In this document: positions 36,854 through 48,275 of the stretch, piece by piece
Numbering within the stretch: the stretch's first letter is position 1
Layout: every line of letters starts with the position of its first letter
DNA from: Oxalicibacterium solurbis
GTDB lineage: Bacteria > Pseudomonadota > Gammaproteobacteria > Burkholderiales > Burkholderiaceae_D
NCBI RefSeq assembly: GCF_014635845.1
Contig: NZ_BMDP01000001.1
Span: 992,001 to 1,056,000 of the forward strand
DNA length: 64,000 nucleotides
Direction: 5' to 3'
The notes under the pieces: generated by a model
Database searches by the model: none
What the model was told of the DNA's origin: nothing
Seen by the model: the letters and a program-made list of their open reading frames with translations, nothing else
Program-made: the position numbers and the translations under genes

Positions 36854-36932
36854 TAAATGGATTTGGCGCGATCGGCAAACGGGCTTTCAATACTCCCTGT
36901 CAATCGCCTCACATTGACGAAAGGGGAGCAAT

Positions 36933-37193
36933 ATGAACGTCAAACTTGCCGTCTTGATGGCAATCCTGTTCGGCGCCCACATCGCCGTCGCACAACCGTT
37001 GCGGCATGCCGTGCCGGAAAAATCATCCACTGCTGCACGCCAGAGCGTGACGAAATCGCAGGCCAAGGCCGCGAGAATGGATATCGTCGTGGAAAATTTC
37101 GAAAGAATCGACGCCAACAACGATGGCATCGTCACCCGCCGGGAATTGCGCGCCTACGCACTATCGATGCGGCGGCATGTGCCGATGACCTGA
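36933..37193 (+). CDS. Small secreted EF-hand protein
   Basis: The 86-residue protein has a signal peptide (MNVKLAVLMAILFGAHIAVA) and one EF-hand loop, DANNDGIVTRRE, with calcium ligands at the expected positions. A second EF-hand is missing, so calcium binding might need dimerisation. A GGGGAG site precedes the ATG. The role is unknown. It lies between pssA and the convergent cca gene. Confidence 0.75.
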   Translation: MNVKLAVLMAILFGAHIAVAQPLRHAVPEKSSTAARQSVTKSQAKAARMDIVVENFERIDANNDGIVTRRELRAYALSMRRHVPMT

Positions 37194-37256
37194 TCGACAC
37201 GATCGTCGCTCTGAACCTTACACACCACGACGCATTTCGAAGTCGGCGTTGCCGGT

Positions 37257-38495
37257 TCAACCGTCGTCCTGCTTGACGGCCTTGGCAACCGCCTCCACCC
37301 GCGCCGCGCGGATCGCTTCCGGCACGCGCTGCAACTGGTCCGGATAACGCTGCCGCACCCACTCGGCGATCTTGCCGCCATCCACTGTCTGCGCCGCTTC
37401 CAGCGCCTGCTGCAGATAGGCACGCTGCGGAAACGGCCCATCCTCGAAACCGGTGCGACCGCGATGATCGCATTCCGATGCCGCCAGCATGTCGAGAAAG
37501 CGCAGCGGCTTGCGGAAAGCATCGCAACGCTCGAACAGCGTGACGATCGTCGAGGCGCGCAATTCCAGCGCACGGCCGACATTGCCGTGCTCGCGCGCCG
37601 TCATCAACGCCAGATCGCGGCAGTCATTGGGAACGCGCAGGCGCTTGCAAACGGCAGCGACCAGTTTCTCGCTGTGCATCTCGTGGCCATGATGCCGCGG
37701 CCATTGATCGGACGGCGTCACGCCCTTGCCCAGATCGTGCAGCAGCGCGGCGCAACGAATCGGCAGATCGCATCCCTGCGCCGCGGCATAATCGATCACC
37801 ATCATCACATGCACGCCGGTATCGATTTCCGGATGATATTTTTCCGGCTGCGGCACGCCCCATAAAACATCCAGTTCCGGCAGGATGCGCTGCAATGCAC
37901 CGCAGTCGCGCAGCACGGCGAACATGCGCGACGGCTTCTTTTCCATCAGGCCGCGTGCCAGCTCCTGCCACACGCGCTCCGGTACCAGCGCATCGACTTC
38001 GCCTGCTTCCGTCATCCGCCGCATCAGCGCGTTCGTTTCCGGCGCCACCGTGAAATCGGGAAAGCGTGCGGCGAAACGCGCCACACGCAGAATGCGCACC
38101 GGGTCCTCGGCAAAGGCCGGCGACACGTGGCGGAAAATGCGCCGCTCCAGATCGTCGCGGCCGTTGAACGGATCGACGATGGTGCCATCTTCCTGCTGCG
38201 CCATCGCATTGATCGTCAGGTCGCGCCGTACCAGATCCTCTTCCAGCGTGACGGCGGCATCGGCATGGAACACGAATCCCTTGTAGCCCGGCGCCGTCTT
38301 GCGCTCGGTACGCGCCAGCGCATATTCGGCATGCGTCTTCGGATGCAGGAACACGGGGAAATCCTTGCCGACCGGCAGATAGCCCTGTGCGACCATCTGC
38401 TCGGGCGTAGCGCCGACGATGACGTAATCGCGATCCTGCACGGGAACGCCCAGCAAGGCATCGCGTACGGCACCGCCAACGACATAGGTCTTCAT
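37257..38495 (-). CDS. cca: Multifunctional CCA-adding tRNA nucleotidyltransferase
   Basis: This enzyme adds and repairs the 3' CCA of tRNAs. The roughly 412-residue protein has the class II nucleotidyltransferase head (YVVGGAVRDALLG; DRDYVIVG), the RRDLTINAMA motif and the EDPVRILRVARFAARF motif. A C-terminal HD phosphohydrolase domain follows (CAALLHDLGKG), as in the E. coli multifunctional form. The ATG at 38495 aligns with E. coli; ATG 38504 adds three residues. It is the last gene of a leftward slt-GST-cca series. Confidence 0.95.
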   Translation of the reverse strand: MKTYVVGGAVRDALLGVPVQDRDYVIVGATPEQMVAQGYLPVGKDFPVFLHPKTHAEYALARTERKTAPGYKGFVFHADAAVTLEEDLVRRDLTINAMAQQEDGTIVDPFNGRDDLERRIFRHVSPAFAEDPVRILRVARFAARFPDFTVAPETNALMRRMTEAGEVDALVPERVWQELARGLMEKKPSRMFAVLRDCGALQRILPELDVLWGVPQPEKYHPEIDTGVHVMMVIDYAAAQGCDLPIRCAALLHDLGKGVTPSDQWPRHHGHEMHSEKLVAAVCKRLRVPNDCRDLALMTAREHGNVGRALELRASTIVTLFERCDAFRKPLRFLDMLAASECDHRGRTGFEDGPFPQRAYLQQALEAAQTVDGGKIAEWVRQRYPDQLQRVPEAIRAARVEAVAKAVKQDDG

Positions 38496-38537
38496 CTCGG
38501 CCATCGAAATTCGATCAAGGGTAGTTCAGTCGGAAAT

Positions 38538-39251
38538 TCAGTCAGGATAAGTATCGTATTTATCGATGCACACCGTTTCCGCCAGCGCGCCGGCTATCCA
38601 TTGCGCGACTGCCGGATGTTCCGCAATACGTTCGGCATAAGCATCGAGGGCCGGCCCCAGCGTCACGCCATAGGTACGAAAACGCATGACGACCGGCGCA
38701 AAATACGCATCGGCGATCGTAAAATCACCGAACAGATAATCGTTCGGCCCCGACATCGCCAGACAGGTTTCCCAGATCTCGCTGATACGGCCGATGTCGG
38801 CCTGCGCTTCCAGCGTACGTCCCTTGCCGGGAAATTTCGCACGGATATTCATCCACATCGCCGAACGCAGCCCGATGAAACCGGAATGCATTTCCGCACA
38901 GATCGAACGCGCCAGCGCCCGCGCCGCCACATCCTCCGGCCACATGCATTTTTCCGGAAACTGCTCGGCCAGATATTCGCAGATCGCCAGCGAATCCCAG
39001 ATCGTGATATCGCCGGCCAGCAGTACGGGCACACGCCCCGCCGCCGAATAATGCGAGATCTGCAATGCCGTGTCGCTACGGTCCAGCAACACGCAGATTT
39101 CCTGGAACGGGATGCTGAAAGCCGTCATCACGACCCATGGCCGCATCGACCAGGATGAGTAATTCTTGTTGGCGATCACCAGTTTCAGGCCGCTGCTCTC
39201 CGCATCGGCCAGCGTCTGCGACAGCGCCGGATCGAGTTCTGTGGTTTGCAT
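38538..39251 (-). CDS. Glutathione S-transferase family protein
   Basis: The 237-residue protein has the N-terminal thioredoxin-like GST domain with NKNYSSWSMRPWV, where a Ser or Tyr would activate glutathione, and the conserved VPVL and DSLAICEYLAE elements. An all-helical C-terminal domain follows, including the DFTIADAYFAPV N-capping box. It resembles YfcF-like enzymes. The physiological substrate is unknown. It lies between slt and cca on the same strand with short gaps. Confidence 0.9.
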   Translation of the reverse strand: MQTTELDPALSQTLADAESSGLKLVIANKNYSSWSMRPWVVMTAFSIPFQEICVLLDRSDTALQISHYSAAGRVPVLLAGDITIWDSLAICEYLAEQFPEKCMWPEDVAARALARSICAEMHSGFIGLRSAMWMNIRAKFPGKGRTLEAQADIGRISEIWETCLAMSGPNDYLFGDFTIADAYFAPVVMRFRTYGVTLGPALDAYAERIAEHPAVAQWIAGALAETVCIDKYDTYPD

Positions 39252-39325
39252 GACTTTCCATCGTCAGAGAGAAAACGATTCAGGAAGGATCGAGCCGATA
39301 CCGGATCAGCAGCTCAGACAACCGG

Positions 39326-41284
39326 TCAAGGCAGCGCACTCGGCTCGTAAGCTTCAGGCGCGATATTGCCCAAACGATCCTTCAGCGACTGCGGCTTGTT
39401 TTCCAGCATCGCGGCATAGTAGGTAGCGTTCGACATGACTTTTTTCACATAGTCGCGCGTTTCGGTGAACGGGATCGTCTCGGCGAAGATCGCGCCTTCG
39501 ACCGGATGCGTCAATGTCGCGCGCCAGGCACGCGGACGCCCCGGCCCTGCGTTGTAGGCGGCCGTCGCCAATACCTGCGAACCTTCCAGGTCGTTCAGCA
39601 CCATGTTCAGGTAATTGGTACCAAGCAGGATGTTGGTTTCGAGTTCATTGACGCGGCTGTGCTTGAAGTCGTCGAAGCCGATCTTCTTCGCCACATGCCG
39701 CGCGGTTGCCGGCATCAGTTGCATCAGGCCGGATGCGCCGACATGCGAACGCGCATCCATCACGAAGCGCGACTCCTGCCGGATCAAACCGTAGACCCAC
39801 GCCATTTCCAATCCGAGATTGCGCGTGGCCTCCTGCATCACGTCGCGATACGGCGTCGGGAAACGCTGATCGAAATCGACTTCGATTTTTGTGCGATCCG
39901 ATGTATTGACCATGCGATCCAGCACCGAACTGCGGCGCGCGAACTCGGCCGCCGCCAGATGCTGGCGTTCGTTCATGCTGCGCAGCTCCCAGTTCCATTC
40001 GCGATAGCCTTCGAAACGCAGGCCGAGATCGAAGAACTTGAAAGCGCGGCGGAAACCGGCATTGGTTGCCATCGGAGCCACTTCGGCTTCGGTGACCGGT
40101 GCAGGACGCGGCGGAATCGTGATCTTGCGGCCCAGGTCTTCCGCTGCCAACTGGCCATAGAAACTGTGCTGGCCGGCGATCGATTGCAGCAATGCATCGG
40201 CCTGCTCGCGCTTGCCTTCTTCGCGCAGCACGCGCGCCATCCAGTAAATCCAGGTCGTATCGTTGCGCAGCGATGGCGGCATCTGCTCGATGCCCTGCTT
40301 CACCAGTTTCCAGTCGCCGGCACGCAGTGCCGTACGCACTTTCCATTCATGCGATTCCTGCGACAGTGGCGCATCGCCGGCGCGACGCCAGTAATCGTCG
40401 GCTTCCGGCAACAGCTTGCGCGCCGTCGGCATCGCAATCTGTGCCCACGCCAGTTCCTGCTGCTTGCGGCTCAAGCGCTTGCCGTCTTTCGATGACAGCA
40501 CTTCCGCCGCGCGATCCGGATCGTTGCGCGCCACGCGTCCCAGCGCAACGATGAAAGTCTCGTGCTTGACGCGCCGGAAGCCGGGGCCGCGTGCGACGAC
40601 CGACATCGGTTTATCCATCGCCTTGCCCAATGCATCGTCGTCAATGCCGGCAAACGCTTGCAGGCGGCGTACGAAATCGGCATTGCCGGTATCGGCCGCC
40701 AGGCGAATCTGCGTCCACAGATCGTCGTCATCGAACTGACGGTTGTCGATCAGCATGCCGATCAGCGCCGTGCATCCTTCACCGTAGTTTTTCGGCACTG
40801 TCAGCAACAGGCGTGCCTCGGCGGCAACGTCGTCCCCCTTCACCATCCTGGACATCAGCGCATAACATTTCAGTTGCGTATCGTCGTTCAGCTGGAACAG
40901 CGGATACTGGATGTCGAAGGTCGCCCAATCGCGCCGCTTGCCGAGTTCCAGCAGCCAATCGTTGCGCAGGCGATCGGCAATCGCGCTGCCGTTGTAGCGT
41001 GACAGATAAGCCAGAATTTCGTCCGGCGTCGCATCCGCGATGCGCGGCTTCAACTGGTAATAATCGACGTAAGAGGGAATCGGATAGTCGCGCAGCAACA
41101 TGGCAATATCGGCAGCACGTTCCGCATCGCCGCGGCGCGCCGCATCGCGCAACGCCAGAAAGGCATCGTCGTCGTTCGCGAAGCTGTTCGTCCGTTTTTG
41201 CGCGTGTGCAGTCGGCAGCAAGGCTACGCATGCCGCGACGAGTACGAAACGTGCAAACAAGGTTGTCGGAAACGTGAAATTCAT
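39326..41284 (-). CDS. slt: Soluble lytic murein transglycosylase (Slt70-like)
   Basis: Slt cleaves peptidoglycan glycan strands, leaving anhydromuramic ends. The 652-residue periplasmic protein has a signal peptide (MNFTFPTTLFARFVLVAACVA), a long alpha-superhelical U and L domain and a C-terminal lysozyme-like SLT domain. The catalytic Glu is in IRQESRFVMDA, followed by GASGLMQLMPATA and NILLGTNYLNMVL. It is divergent from the 5-formyl-THF cyclo-ligase gene and upstream of the GST gene. Confidence 0.95.
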   Translation of the reverse strand: MNFTFPTTLFARFVLVAACVALLPTAHAQKRTNSFANDDDAFLALRDAARRGDAERAADIAMLLRDYPIPSYVDYYQLKPRIADATPDEILAYLSRYNGSAIADRLRNDWLLELGKRRDWATFDIQYPLFQLNDDTQLKCYALMSRMVKGDDVAAEARLLLTVPKNYGEGCTALIGMLIDNRQFDDDDLWTQIRLAADTGNADFVRRLQAFAGIDDDALGKAMDKPMSVVARGPGFRRVKHETFIVALGRVARNDPDRAAEVLSSKDGKRLSRKQQELAWAQIAMPTARKLLPEADDYWRRAGDAPLSQESHEWKVRTALRAGDWKLVKQGIEQMPPSLRNDTTWIYWMARVLREEGKREQADALLQSIAGQHSFYGQLAAEDLGRKITIPPRPAPVTEAEVAPMATNAGFRRAFKFFDLGLRFEGYREWNWELRSMNERQHLAAAEFARRSSVLDRMVNTSDRTKIEVDFDQRFPTPYRDVMQEATRNLGLEMAWVYGLIRQESRFVMDARSHVGASGLMQLMPATARHVAKKIGFDDFKHSRVNELETNILLGTNYLNMVLNDLEGSQVLATAAYNAGPGRPRAWRATLTHPVEGAIFAETIPFTETRDYVKKVMSNATYYAAMLENKPQSLKDRLGNIAPEAYEPSALP

Positions 41285-41375
41285 GGCCTTTTTATGCCCC
41301 TTTTCTATCCTGGCTGATGCCGAATGACGATGCGGCTAGAATAGCACGCGACACCCTTCAGACGATGACGAAAAC

Positions 41376-41927
41376 ATGCAGGAAAAACCCGAACTGCGAC
41401 GCAAATTGCTGGCGTTGCGCAACACCATTCCCGCCGACGACAAAACCGCATTCGACCATCGCATCAACGATGCGATCCTGGCCTGGTGGCAGATCACCCG
41501 GGACACGACGATCGGGGTCTACTGGCCGATGCGCGGCGAACCCGATCTGCATGCGGCCTATGCCGCCTTGCGCCGGCAAGGCGTGCAACTGGCATTGCCT
41601 GTCGTAGTGGACGACAATGCGCCGCTGAAGTTCGTTCTGTGGAAGGAAAATGACGTATTGCAGGACGATCGCTACGGTGCACGCATCCCGCCGACGACGA
41701 ATCCGCAGGTCTGGCCGCAAGTTTTGATCATTCCGTGCGTGGGCTTCAACGCCGGTCGCTTCCGGCTCGGCTACGGCGGCGGATTCTATGACCGCACGCT
41801 GGAAGCCGTACCGCGTCCGCGCACGGTCGGTGTCTCCTACACGCTGGGCGAAGCCGAATTCGCTGCAGACACCTTCGACGTGGCGCTGGATTTCCTGATC
41901 ACGGAACAAGGCCCTTACGCTTGCTGA
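41376..41927 (+). CDS. 5-formyltetrahydrofolate cyclo-ligase
   Basis: The enzyme converts 5-formyl-THF to 5,10-methenyl-THF using ATP. The 183-residue protein shows the basic start LRRKLLALRN, the VYWPMRGEPDL region and the nucleotide and folate site RLGYGGGFYDRTL. In this window it joins metF, metK and ahcY as part of one-carbon metabolism, though it has its own promoter and strand. It is terminated by a shared hairpin before metF. In E. coli the orthologue ygfA follows 6S RNA; no such RNA is evident upstream here. Confidence 0.93.
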   Translation: MQEKPELRRKLLALRNTIPADDKTAFDHRINDAILAWWQITRDTTIGVYWPMRGEPDLHAAYAALRRQGVQLALPVVVDDNAPLKFVLWKENDVLQDDRYGARIPPTTNPQVWPQVLIIPCVGFNAGRFRLGYGGGFYDRTLEAVPRPRTVGVSYTLGEAEFAADTFDVALDFLITEQGPYAC

Positions 41928-41959
41928 AACAGTTTCTGCGAATCTGAAGGGCATAAAAA

Positions 41960-41985
41960 AAACGGCGCCGATGATGGCGCCGTTT
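41960..41985. terminator. Bidirectional terminator between cyclo-ligase and metF
   Basis: AAACGGCGCC (41960-41969) pairs with GGCGCCGTTT (41976-41985) around a 6-base loop, with A and T runs on both sides. It closes two converging transcripts. Confidence 0.92.
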
Positions 41986-42003
41986 CATTTTTCGCAAAGC
42001 CAA

Positions 42004-42849
42004 TCAGCCGCGCGAGAGATTCAGCCTGCTCCAGATCGCATGCGTGGCCGCCGCCTGGTTCAACGTGTAGAAATGCAGGCCCGGCGCGCCACCGTCCAGC
42101 AGGCGGTCGCACAGATCCGTCACCACATCCAGGCCGAAGGCGCGGATCGCATCGGTATCGTCGCCGAAACTTGCCAGTTTCAGCTTGATCCAGCGCGGAA
42201 TCTCGGCACCGCACATGTCGGAGAAGCGCACCAGTTGCGAATAATTGGTGATCGGCATGATGCCCGGCACGACCGGCACGTCGCAGCCCGCCTTGCGCAC
42301 CTCGTCGACGAAACGGAAATAGGCATCGGCATTGTAGAAATACTGCGTAATCGCCGAATCCGCGCCGGCTTTCACCTTGCGTACGAAGCTGTCGATGTCG
42401 TCGCGCGGCGATTTTGCCTGCGGGTGCATTTCCGGATAGGCAGCCACTTCGATGTGAAACCAGTTGCCGGTTTCGGCACGGATGAACTCGACCAGCTCGT
42501 TCGCGTAATGGAATTCGCTGGACGAAAAATCGCCGTAGCCGCTCGGCAGATCGCCGCGCAATGCGACCAGACGCTTGATGCCGTGCGATTTGTAGCGCTG
42601 CAGTATCTCGCGCAGGTTGTCACGCGAGCTGCCGAGGCAGGAAATATGCGGCGCGGCATCGTGGCCGGCGGAGCGGATTTCCAGCACGGTATCCAGCGTG
42701 CCCTGCTGCGTGGAGCCGCCCGCGCCGAAGGTCACGGAAAAGAACTGCGGTTTCAACTCGGACAGCCGCGCGCAGGTCGCACGCAGCTTCTCGACGCCGG
42801 CATCGGTCTTCGGCGGGAAGAACTCGATGCTGAAATTCTGTTGAGTCAT
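42004..42849 (-). CDS. metF: Methylenetetrahydrofolate reductase [NAD(P)H]
   Basis: MetF reduces 5,10-methylene-THF to 5-methyl-THF, the methyl donor for methionine synthesis. The 281-residue FAD-binding barrel shows FSIEFFPPKT, FFSVTFGAGGST, HISCLGSSRDNLREIL, VALRGDLP and ITQYFYNADAYF. ATG 42849 overlaps the stop of the upstream holin-like gene (ATGA), so translation is coupled. It is third in the operon ahcY, holin-like gene, metF, and should respond to the SAH riboswitch upstream of ahcY. Confidence 0.96.
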   Translation of the reverse strand: MTQQNFSIEFFPPKTDAGVEKLRATCARLSELKPQFFSVTFGAGGSTQQGTLDTVLEIRSAGHDAAPHISCLGSSRDNLREILQRYKSHGIKRLVALRGDLPSGYGDFSSSEFHYANELVEFIRAETGNWFHIEVAAYPEMHPQAKSPRDDIDSFVRKVKAGADSAITQYFYNADAYFRFVDEVRKAGCDVPVVPGIMPITNYSQLVRFSDMCGAEIPRWIKLKLASFGDDTDAIRAFGLDVVTDLCDRLLDGGAPGLHFYTLNQAAATHAIWSRLNLSRG

Positions 42850-43196
42850 ATTCTCTTGTCGTCCAGGATGAGTGCGGACAATAGCCACGAAATGATGCTG
42901 TAGAGAATCGCCCCGCCCACTGCCGACCAGAATCCGGCGACATGCAATCCGCCGACCAGGCTCGCCATTGCCCAGAACAGCAGGCCGTTGATGACGAAGA
43001 TGAACAGGCCCAATGTCAGCAACGTGGCCGGCAAGGTCAGTAGCACCAGCACCGGCCTGATCAATGCATTGATCAAACCGAGCACCAGCGCACCGATCAG
43101 CGCGGCACCGACGCTGTCGACACGGATCGACGTCATCAGATAGGGCAGCGCAAACAGCGCGACGGCATTGATGAACCAGATGAGTAGCAGGCGCAT
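42846..43196 (-). CDS. Phage holin family / four-helix membrane protein
   Basis: The 116-residue protein is nearly all hydrophobic, with four predicted helices and a short charged tail (DDKRI). It matches the family 4 holin-like/YvlD membrane proteins (GLINALIRPVLVLLTLPATLLTLGLF region). The name reflects resemblance only; nothing else here is phage. It is locked between ahcY and metF, with its stop overlapping the metF start, suggesting a role linked to methionine or SAM recycling that is still undefined. Confidence 0.87.
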   Translation of the reverse strand: MRLLLIWFINAVALFALPYLMTSIRVDSVGAALIGALVLGLINALIRPVLVLLTLPATLLTLGLFIFVINGLLFWAMASLVGGLHVAGFWSAVGGAILYSIISWLLSALILDDKRI

Positions 43197-43285
43197 GCGA
43201 TTCTCCTTCAGTAGGTTGGAAAAACCGAAATGCAGCGGTGCGATACGCCTATGTCAGCCACGTACCGCACCGCTTTACCGAAACA

Positions 43286-44704
<1,419 letters not shown>

Positions 44705-44736
44705 CACGCCCTCCTTTCATTAGAGAAAAAAGAAAA

Positions 44737-44812
44737 CGTGAGCGCGGTTGCAGAGTATTGACACATCAAGCCTGGCAGATCGGGAAACCTGTCGCAACGC
44801 TCCTTGATGCGG
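44737..44812 (-). promoter_or_regulatory. S-adenosylhomocysteine (SAH) riboswitch upstream of ahcY
   Basis: Read leftward, P1 is CATCAAG (complement of 44803-44809) with CTTGATG (complement of 44764-44770). Conserved GAGCGTTGC (complement of 44794-44802) can form a pseudoknot with GCAACCGCGCTC (complement of 44740-44751). The order matches the SAH aptamer consensus (…GAGGAGCG…GCAAGC…CAGGCU…ACGGCGCUC). SAH binding is known to switch such leaders on. It ends 33 bases before the ahcY start codon. Confidence 0.92.
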
Positions 44813-44843
44813 ATTGGCATTTTAATCCAAGCCGCGGCGGCTG

Positions 44844-45800
44844 TCATGGCTGTTCGGACAACACGGCTGGCGCCGGCGCAACGACATCTTGTCCATGTGG
44901 AAACACCACGTAAGCCATCTGATCGTTGCGCCGCTCCACATTGCGCGACATCCAGACCAGCATATCGACCCAGATGCGCCACTGTTCCGCGCGCGTCGGC
45001 ATGCGCAAGGCATTCGGCAGTTCGATGGTAATGACCGGCACGTTCTTGTGCACGCCGCCGTAGTTGCCGAGCGAACCCGGATACACGCCGACCCGATCCA
45101 GCAGCAGGCGGCCGAACTTGTGCGGCGGCTCCGACGGCCCGTCGAAATCGAGAACGCCGAACGGCGCATGGACGGAAATGATCACGTCCGGACGAAAACG
45201 CAGCATCTCCTCATTGACCCAGCGGCTTTCCGGCTCGGACAACGGTGCAGCGCCGGGAAAACGGCGCGGGTCGCGATGCGTGCGCACCTGCCAGTAACGC
45301 GGCGCGTCGTGTTCCCAGTCCGGCGTCGGGAAATTGCGGTTCAGGTCGACGCCGTTCGCATTGACGCGCGTGGCATTGCGCGCCAGCAGGCCGTCCGGAT
45401 TGACGACCGGAAGCACACGCCATTCGAACTGGCTGGCCAGCGGTCCGCCCAGCCATTGCAGCCAATTGAAAACGATGGAAGAGGAAGTCAGTTCGTCGCC
45501 ATGGATGCCGCCCATCAGCAGCACGCGCACCGGCCGGCGCTTGGCATCCGGCGATGCGGCGACATGCCGCGCCAGCAATGGAAATCCCTGCAGGGATCGT
45601 GCGCCGGTCGGCGACATTCCGCTGTTTTCGCATTCGGTGTTGTTCACTTCCGGCAAGCGCACGACCAGTTTCTTGCACCAGGTCGCCAGCGAAACCGGTG
45701 CAGCGGACACCTGACGTGCCGCCGCCGCCGGCTCTGCCTGCGCCGCCAGCGGTACGGCCGCAATCGCCGCTGCAACGGCCAGAATTCCTACAGGATGCAT
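44844..45800 (-). CDS. M14 family zinc carboxypeptidase (MpaA-like), exported
   Basis: The 318-residue protein has a signal peptide (MHPVGILAVAAAIAAVPLAAQAEP). Its M14 catalytic domain has zinc ligands in GGIHGDE and a later His in SVHAPFG. The substrate Arg/Asn pair is in GVDLNRNFPTP and the catalytic Glu in ITIELPNAL. MpaA-type enzymes trim murein tripeptide; that use is plausible here. Two cysteines (TWCKK; NNTEC) may form a disulfide. The start is preceded by a transcription terminator and a structured leader. Confidence 0.87.
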   Translation of the reverse strand: MHPVGILAVAAAIAAVPLAAQAEPAAAARQVSAAPVSLATWCKKLVVRLPEVNNTECENSGMSPTGARSLQGFPLLARHVAASPDAKRRPVRVLLMGGIHGDELTSSSIVFNWLQWLGGPLASQFEWRVLPVVNPDGLLARNATRVNANGVDLNRNFPTPDWEHDAPRYWQVRTHRDPRRFPGAAPLSEPESRWVNEEMLRFRPDVIISVHAPFGVLDFDGPSEPPHKFGRLLLDRVGVYPGSLGNYGGVHKNVPVITIELPNALRMPTRAEQWRIWVDMLVWMSRNVERRNDQMAYVVFPHGQDVVAPAPAVLSEQP

Positions 45801-45811
45801 CGTTACTCCAT

Positions 45812-45851
45812 AAAAAAAGACCGGGAGAATCCGTAGGGATTCTATCCGGTC
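45812..45851 (-). terminator. Terminator directly upstream of the M14 gene ribosome site
   Basis: Read leftward, GACCGG pairs with CCGGTC (45846-45851 with 45819-45824), an inner AGAATCC/GGATTCT helix extends it, and seven T residues follow (complement of 45812-45818). Only 11 bases separate the T-run from the M14 start codon. It ends metK transcripts, but also sits where a riboswitch terminator would. Confidence 0.85.
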
Positions 45852-45887
45852 ATACAGGCCAGAGGTTTACAGGATTGGCGCCGTATG

Positions 45888-46057
45888 GTCTGCGCCACAT
45901 TTGCTACGCAGACAAGACTGCCCTCCTGAAACCACCGCCCGCCGTTGCGGACGGGTGCTTACAAGGCGGCGGCTACGCGCAGAGCGCGTCGCCTTGTGGT
46001 CTAAACTCACATCCGCTGGCGGATATGAGTTCGCCCCAAGCCCCCGCAGTCGCGAAC
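45888..46057 (-). ncRNA. Candidate structured RNA between metK and the M14 peptidase gene
   Basis: Four stems are present. A: 46004-46016 with 46019-46031, 13 bp. B: 45961-45968 with 45990-45997, plus inner 45975-45980 with 45984-45989. C: 45933-45942 with 45947-45957. D: 45888-45894 with 45907-45913, 7 bp. GACTGC/GCAGTC (45916-45921, 46046-46051) can close A-B-C into a junction. In A and C the single mismatch on the plus strand becomes a G-U pair on the minus strand, favouring leftward transcription. I see no tmRNA, RNase P or SRP RNA signature. No Rfam family was recognised by eye. Confidence 0.45.
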
Positions 46058-46063
46058 ATTGCC

Positions 46064-47227
<1,164 letters not shown>

Positions 47228-47411
47228 GTGCAGGCTCCCTTTCTACAAGTTGGTGGATGTCGCGGCCAACCTTACCGAGCCTGCGACGCTTTAGCGAAAT
47301 TTGTATACCGCCTCGCAAGTTGTCTGATTAACTCGGCGGGAAAAACTGTGTGGTATTTTACGCGTCTTGAAAAAAATCGGCAAAATCGTTGCAAACCCTT
47401 GCCGTATCAGC

Positions 47412-48275
47412 ATGCTCGTTCTTCTCTTCCGCCTTCTGTCGTTCCTGCCGTTGCCGGTTTTGCATGCGATCGGTGCCGCACTCGGCTGGATCGTCTATCT
47501 GTCGTCGCCACGCTATCGCCAGCGCCTGAAAGGCAATCTCGCACAGGCCGGTTTCGGCGAACATCTGCACGCCGCCGTCGGCGAAGCCGGCAAGAGCGCG
47601 CTCGAACTGCCGTTCATCTGGTGTGCATCGCCGGATCGCGTGCTGAACAAGGTCCGCATCGAGAACTGGAACGTCATCGACGAGGCACTGGCCGCCGGCA
47701 ACGGCATCGTTTTCCTGACGCCGCATCTCGGCTGCTTCGAGGTATCCGCACAGATCGCCGCCGCACGCATGCCGCTGACCGTGCTGTACCGCCCGCCCAA
47801 GCAGGCGGCGCTGAAACCGCTGATCGAAGATGCGCGTGCGCGCCATAACCTCGCGCTGGCGCCGGCCAACCTTGCCGGCGTGCGCAGCCTGTTCAAGGTA
47901 CTGAAGCGCAACGGCGCCATCGGCCTGCTTCCTGACCAGGTGCCGCAAAACGGCGAAGGCGTGTGGGCCGATTTCTTCGGCAAACCCGCCTACACGATGA
48001 CGCTGCCAGGCAAGCTGGCGCAGATGACGAAGGCCACCATCGTGCTCGCCTTCGCCGAACGGTTGCCGCGCGGACGCGGTTATGTGTTGCATCTGTCATC
48101 GTTCGCGCTGGAAGAAAATCTGTCGCCCGAACAGCAGGCAAGCGCCATCAACGGCGCGATGGAACGCCTGATCGCGCAATGTCCGTCGCAATACCTGTGG
48201 AGCTACAACCATTACAAACGCCCATCCGGCGTAGCTGCACCGACTGCAGCCGCAGATGCGGGAGAAAAAGAATGA
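47412..48275 (+). CDS. LpxL/HtrB-family lipid A acyltransferase (first copy)
   Basis: The 287-residue inner-membrane protein has an N-terminal helix (MLVLLFRLLSFLPLPVLHAIG) and the HX4D/E acyltransferase motif as TPHLGCFE, followed by YRPPKQAAL and GLLPDQVPQNGEG. It should transfer a secondary acyl chain to lipid A. The frame is open to a TTG at 47367; the ATG at 47412 gives the usual start. Its stop overlaps the start of the second acyltransferase gene (ATGA). Confidence 0.92.
   Translation: MLVLLFRLLSFLPLPVLHAIGAALGWIVYLSSPRYRQRLKGNLAQAGFGEHLHAAVGEAGKSALELPFIWCASPDRVLNKVRIENWNVIDEALAAGNGIVFLTPHLGCFEVSAQIAAARMPLTVLYRPPKQAALKPLIEDARARHNLALAPANLAGVRSLFKVLKRNGAIGLLPDQVPQNGEGVWADFFGKPAYTMTLPGKLAQMTKATIVLAFAERLPRGRGYVLHLSSFALEENLSPEQQASAINGAMERLIAQCPSQYLWSYNHYKRPSGVAAPTAAADAGEKE

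Noticed and set aside
42846-43196. Prophage remnant suggested by a holin-like gene
   Set aside because: The protein belongs to a broad membrane family, it is translationally tied to metF, and no other phage gene is nearby.
45888-46057. 6S RNA, cobalamin riboswitch or tmRNA as identity of the structured region
   Set aside because: 6S is one long bulged hairpin, unlike the multi-branch pattern here. Only part of the B12 box is matched (CAGGAG), and tmRNA tRNA-like ends are missing. Left unassigned.
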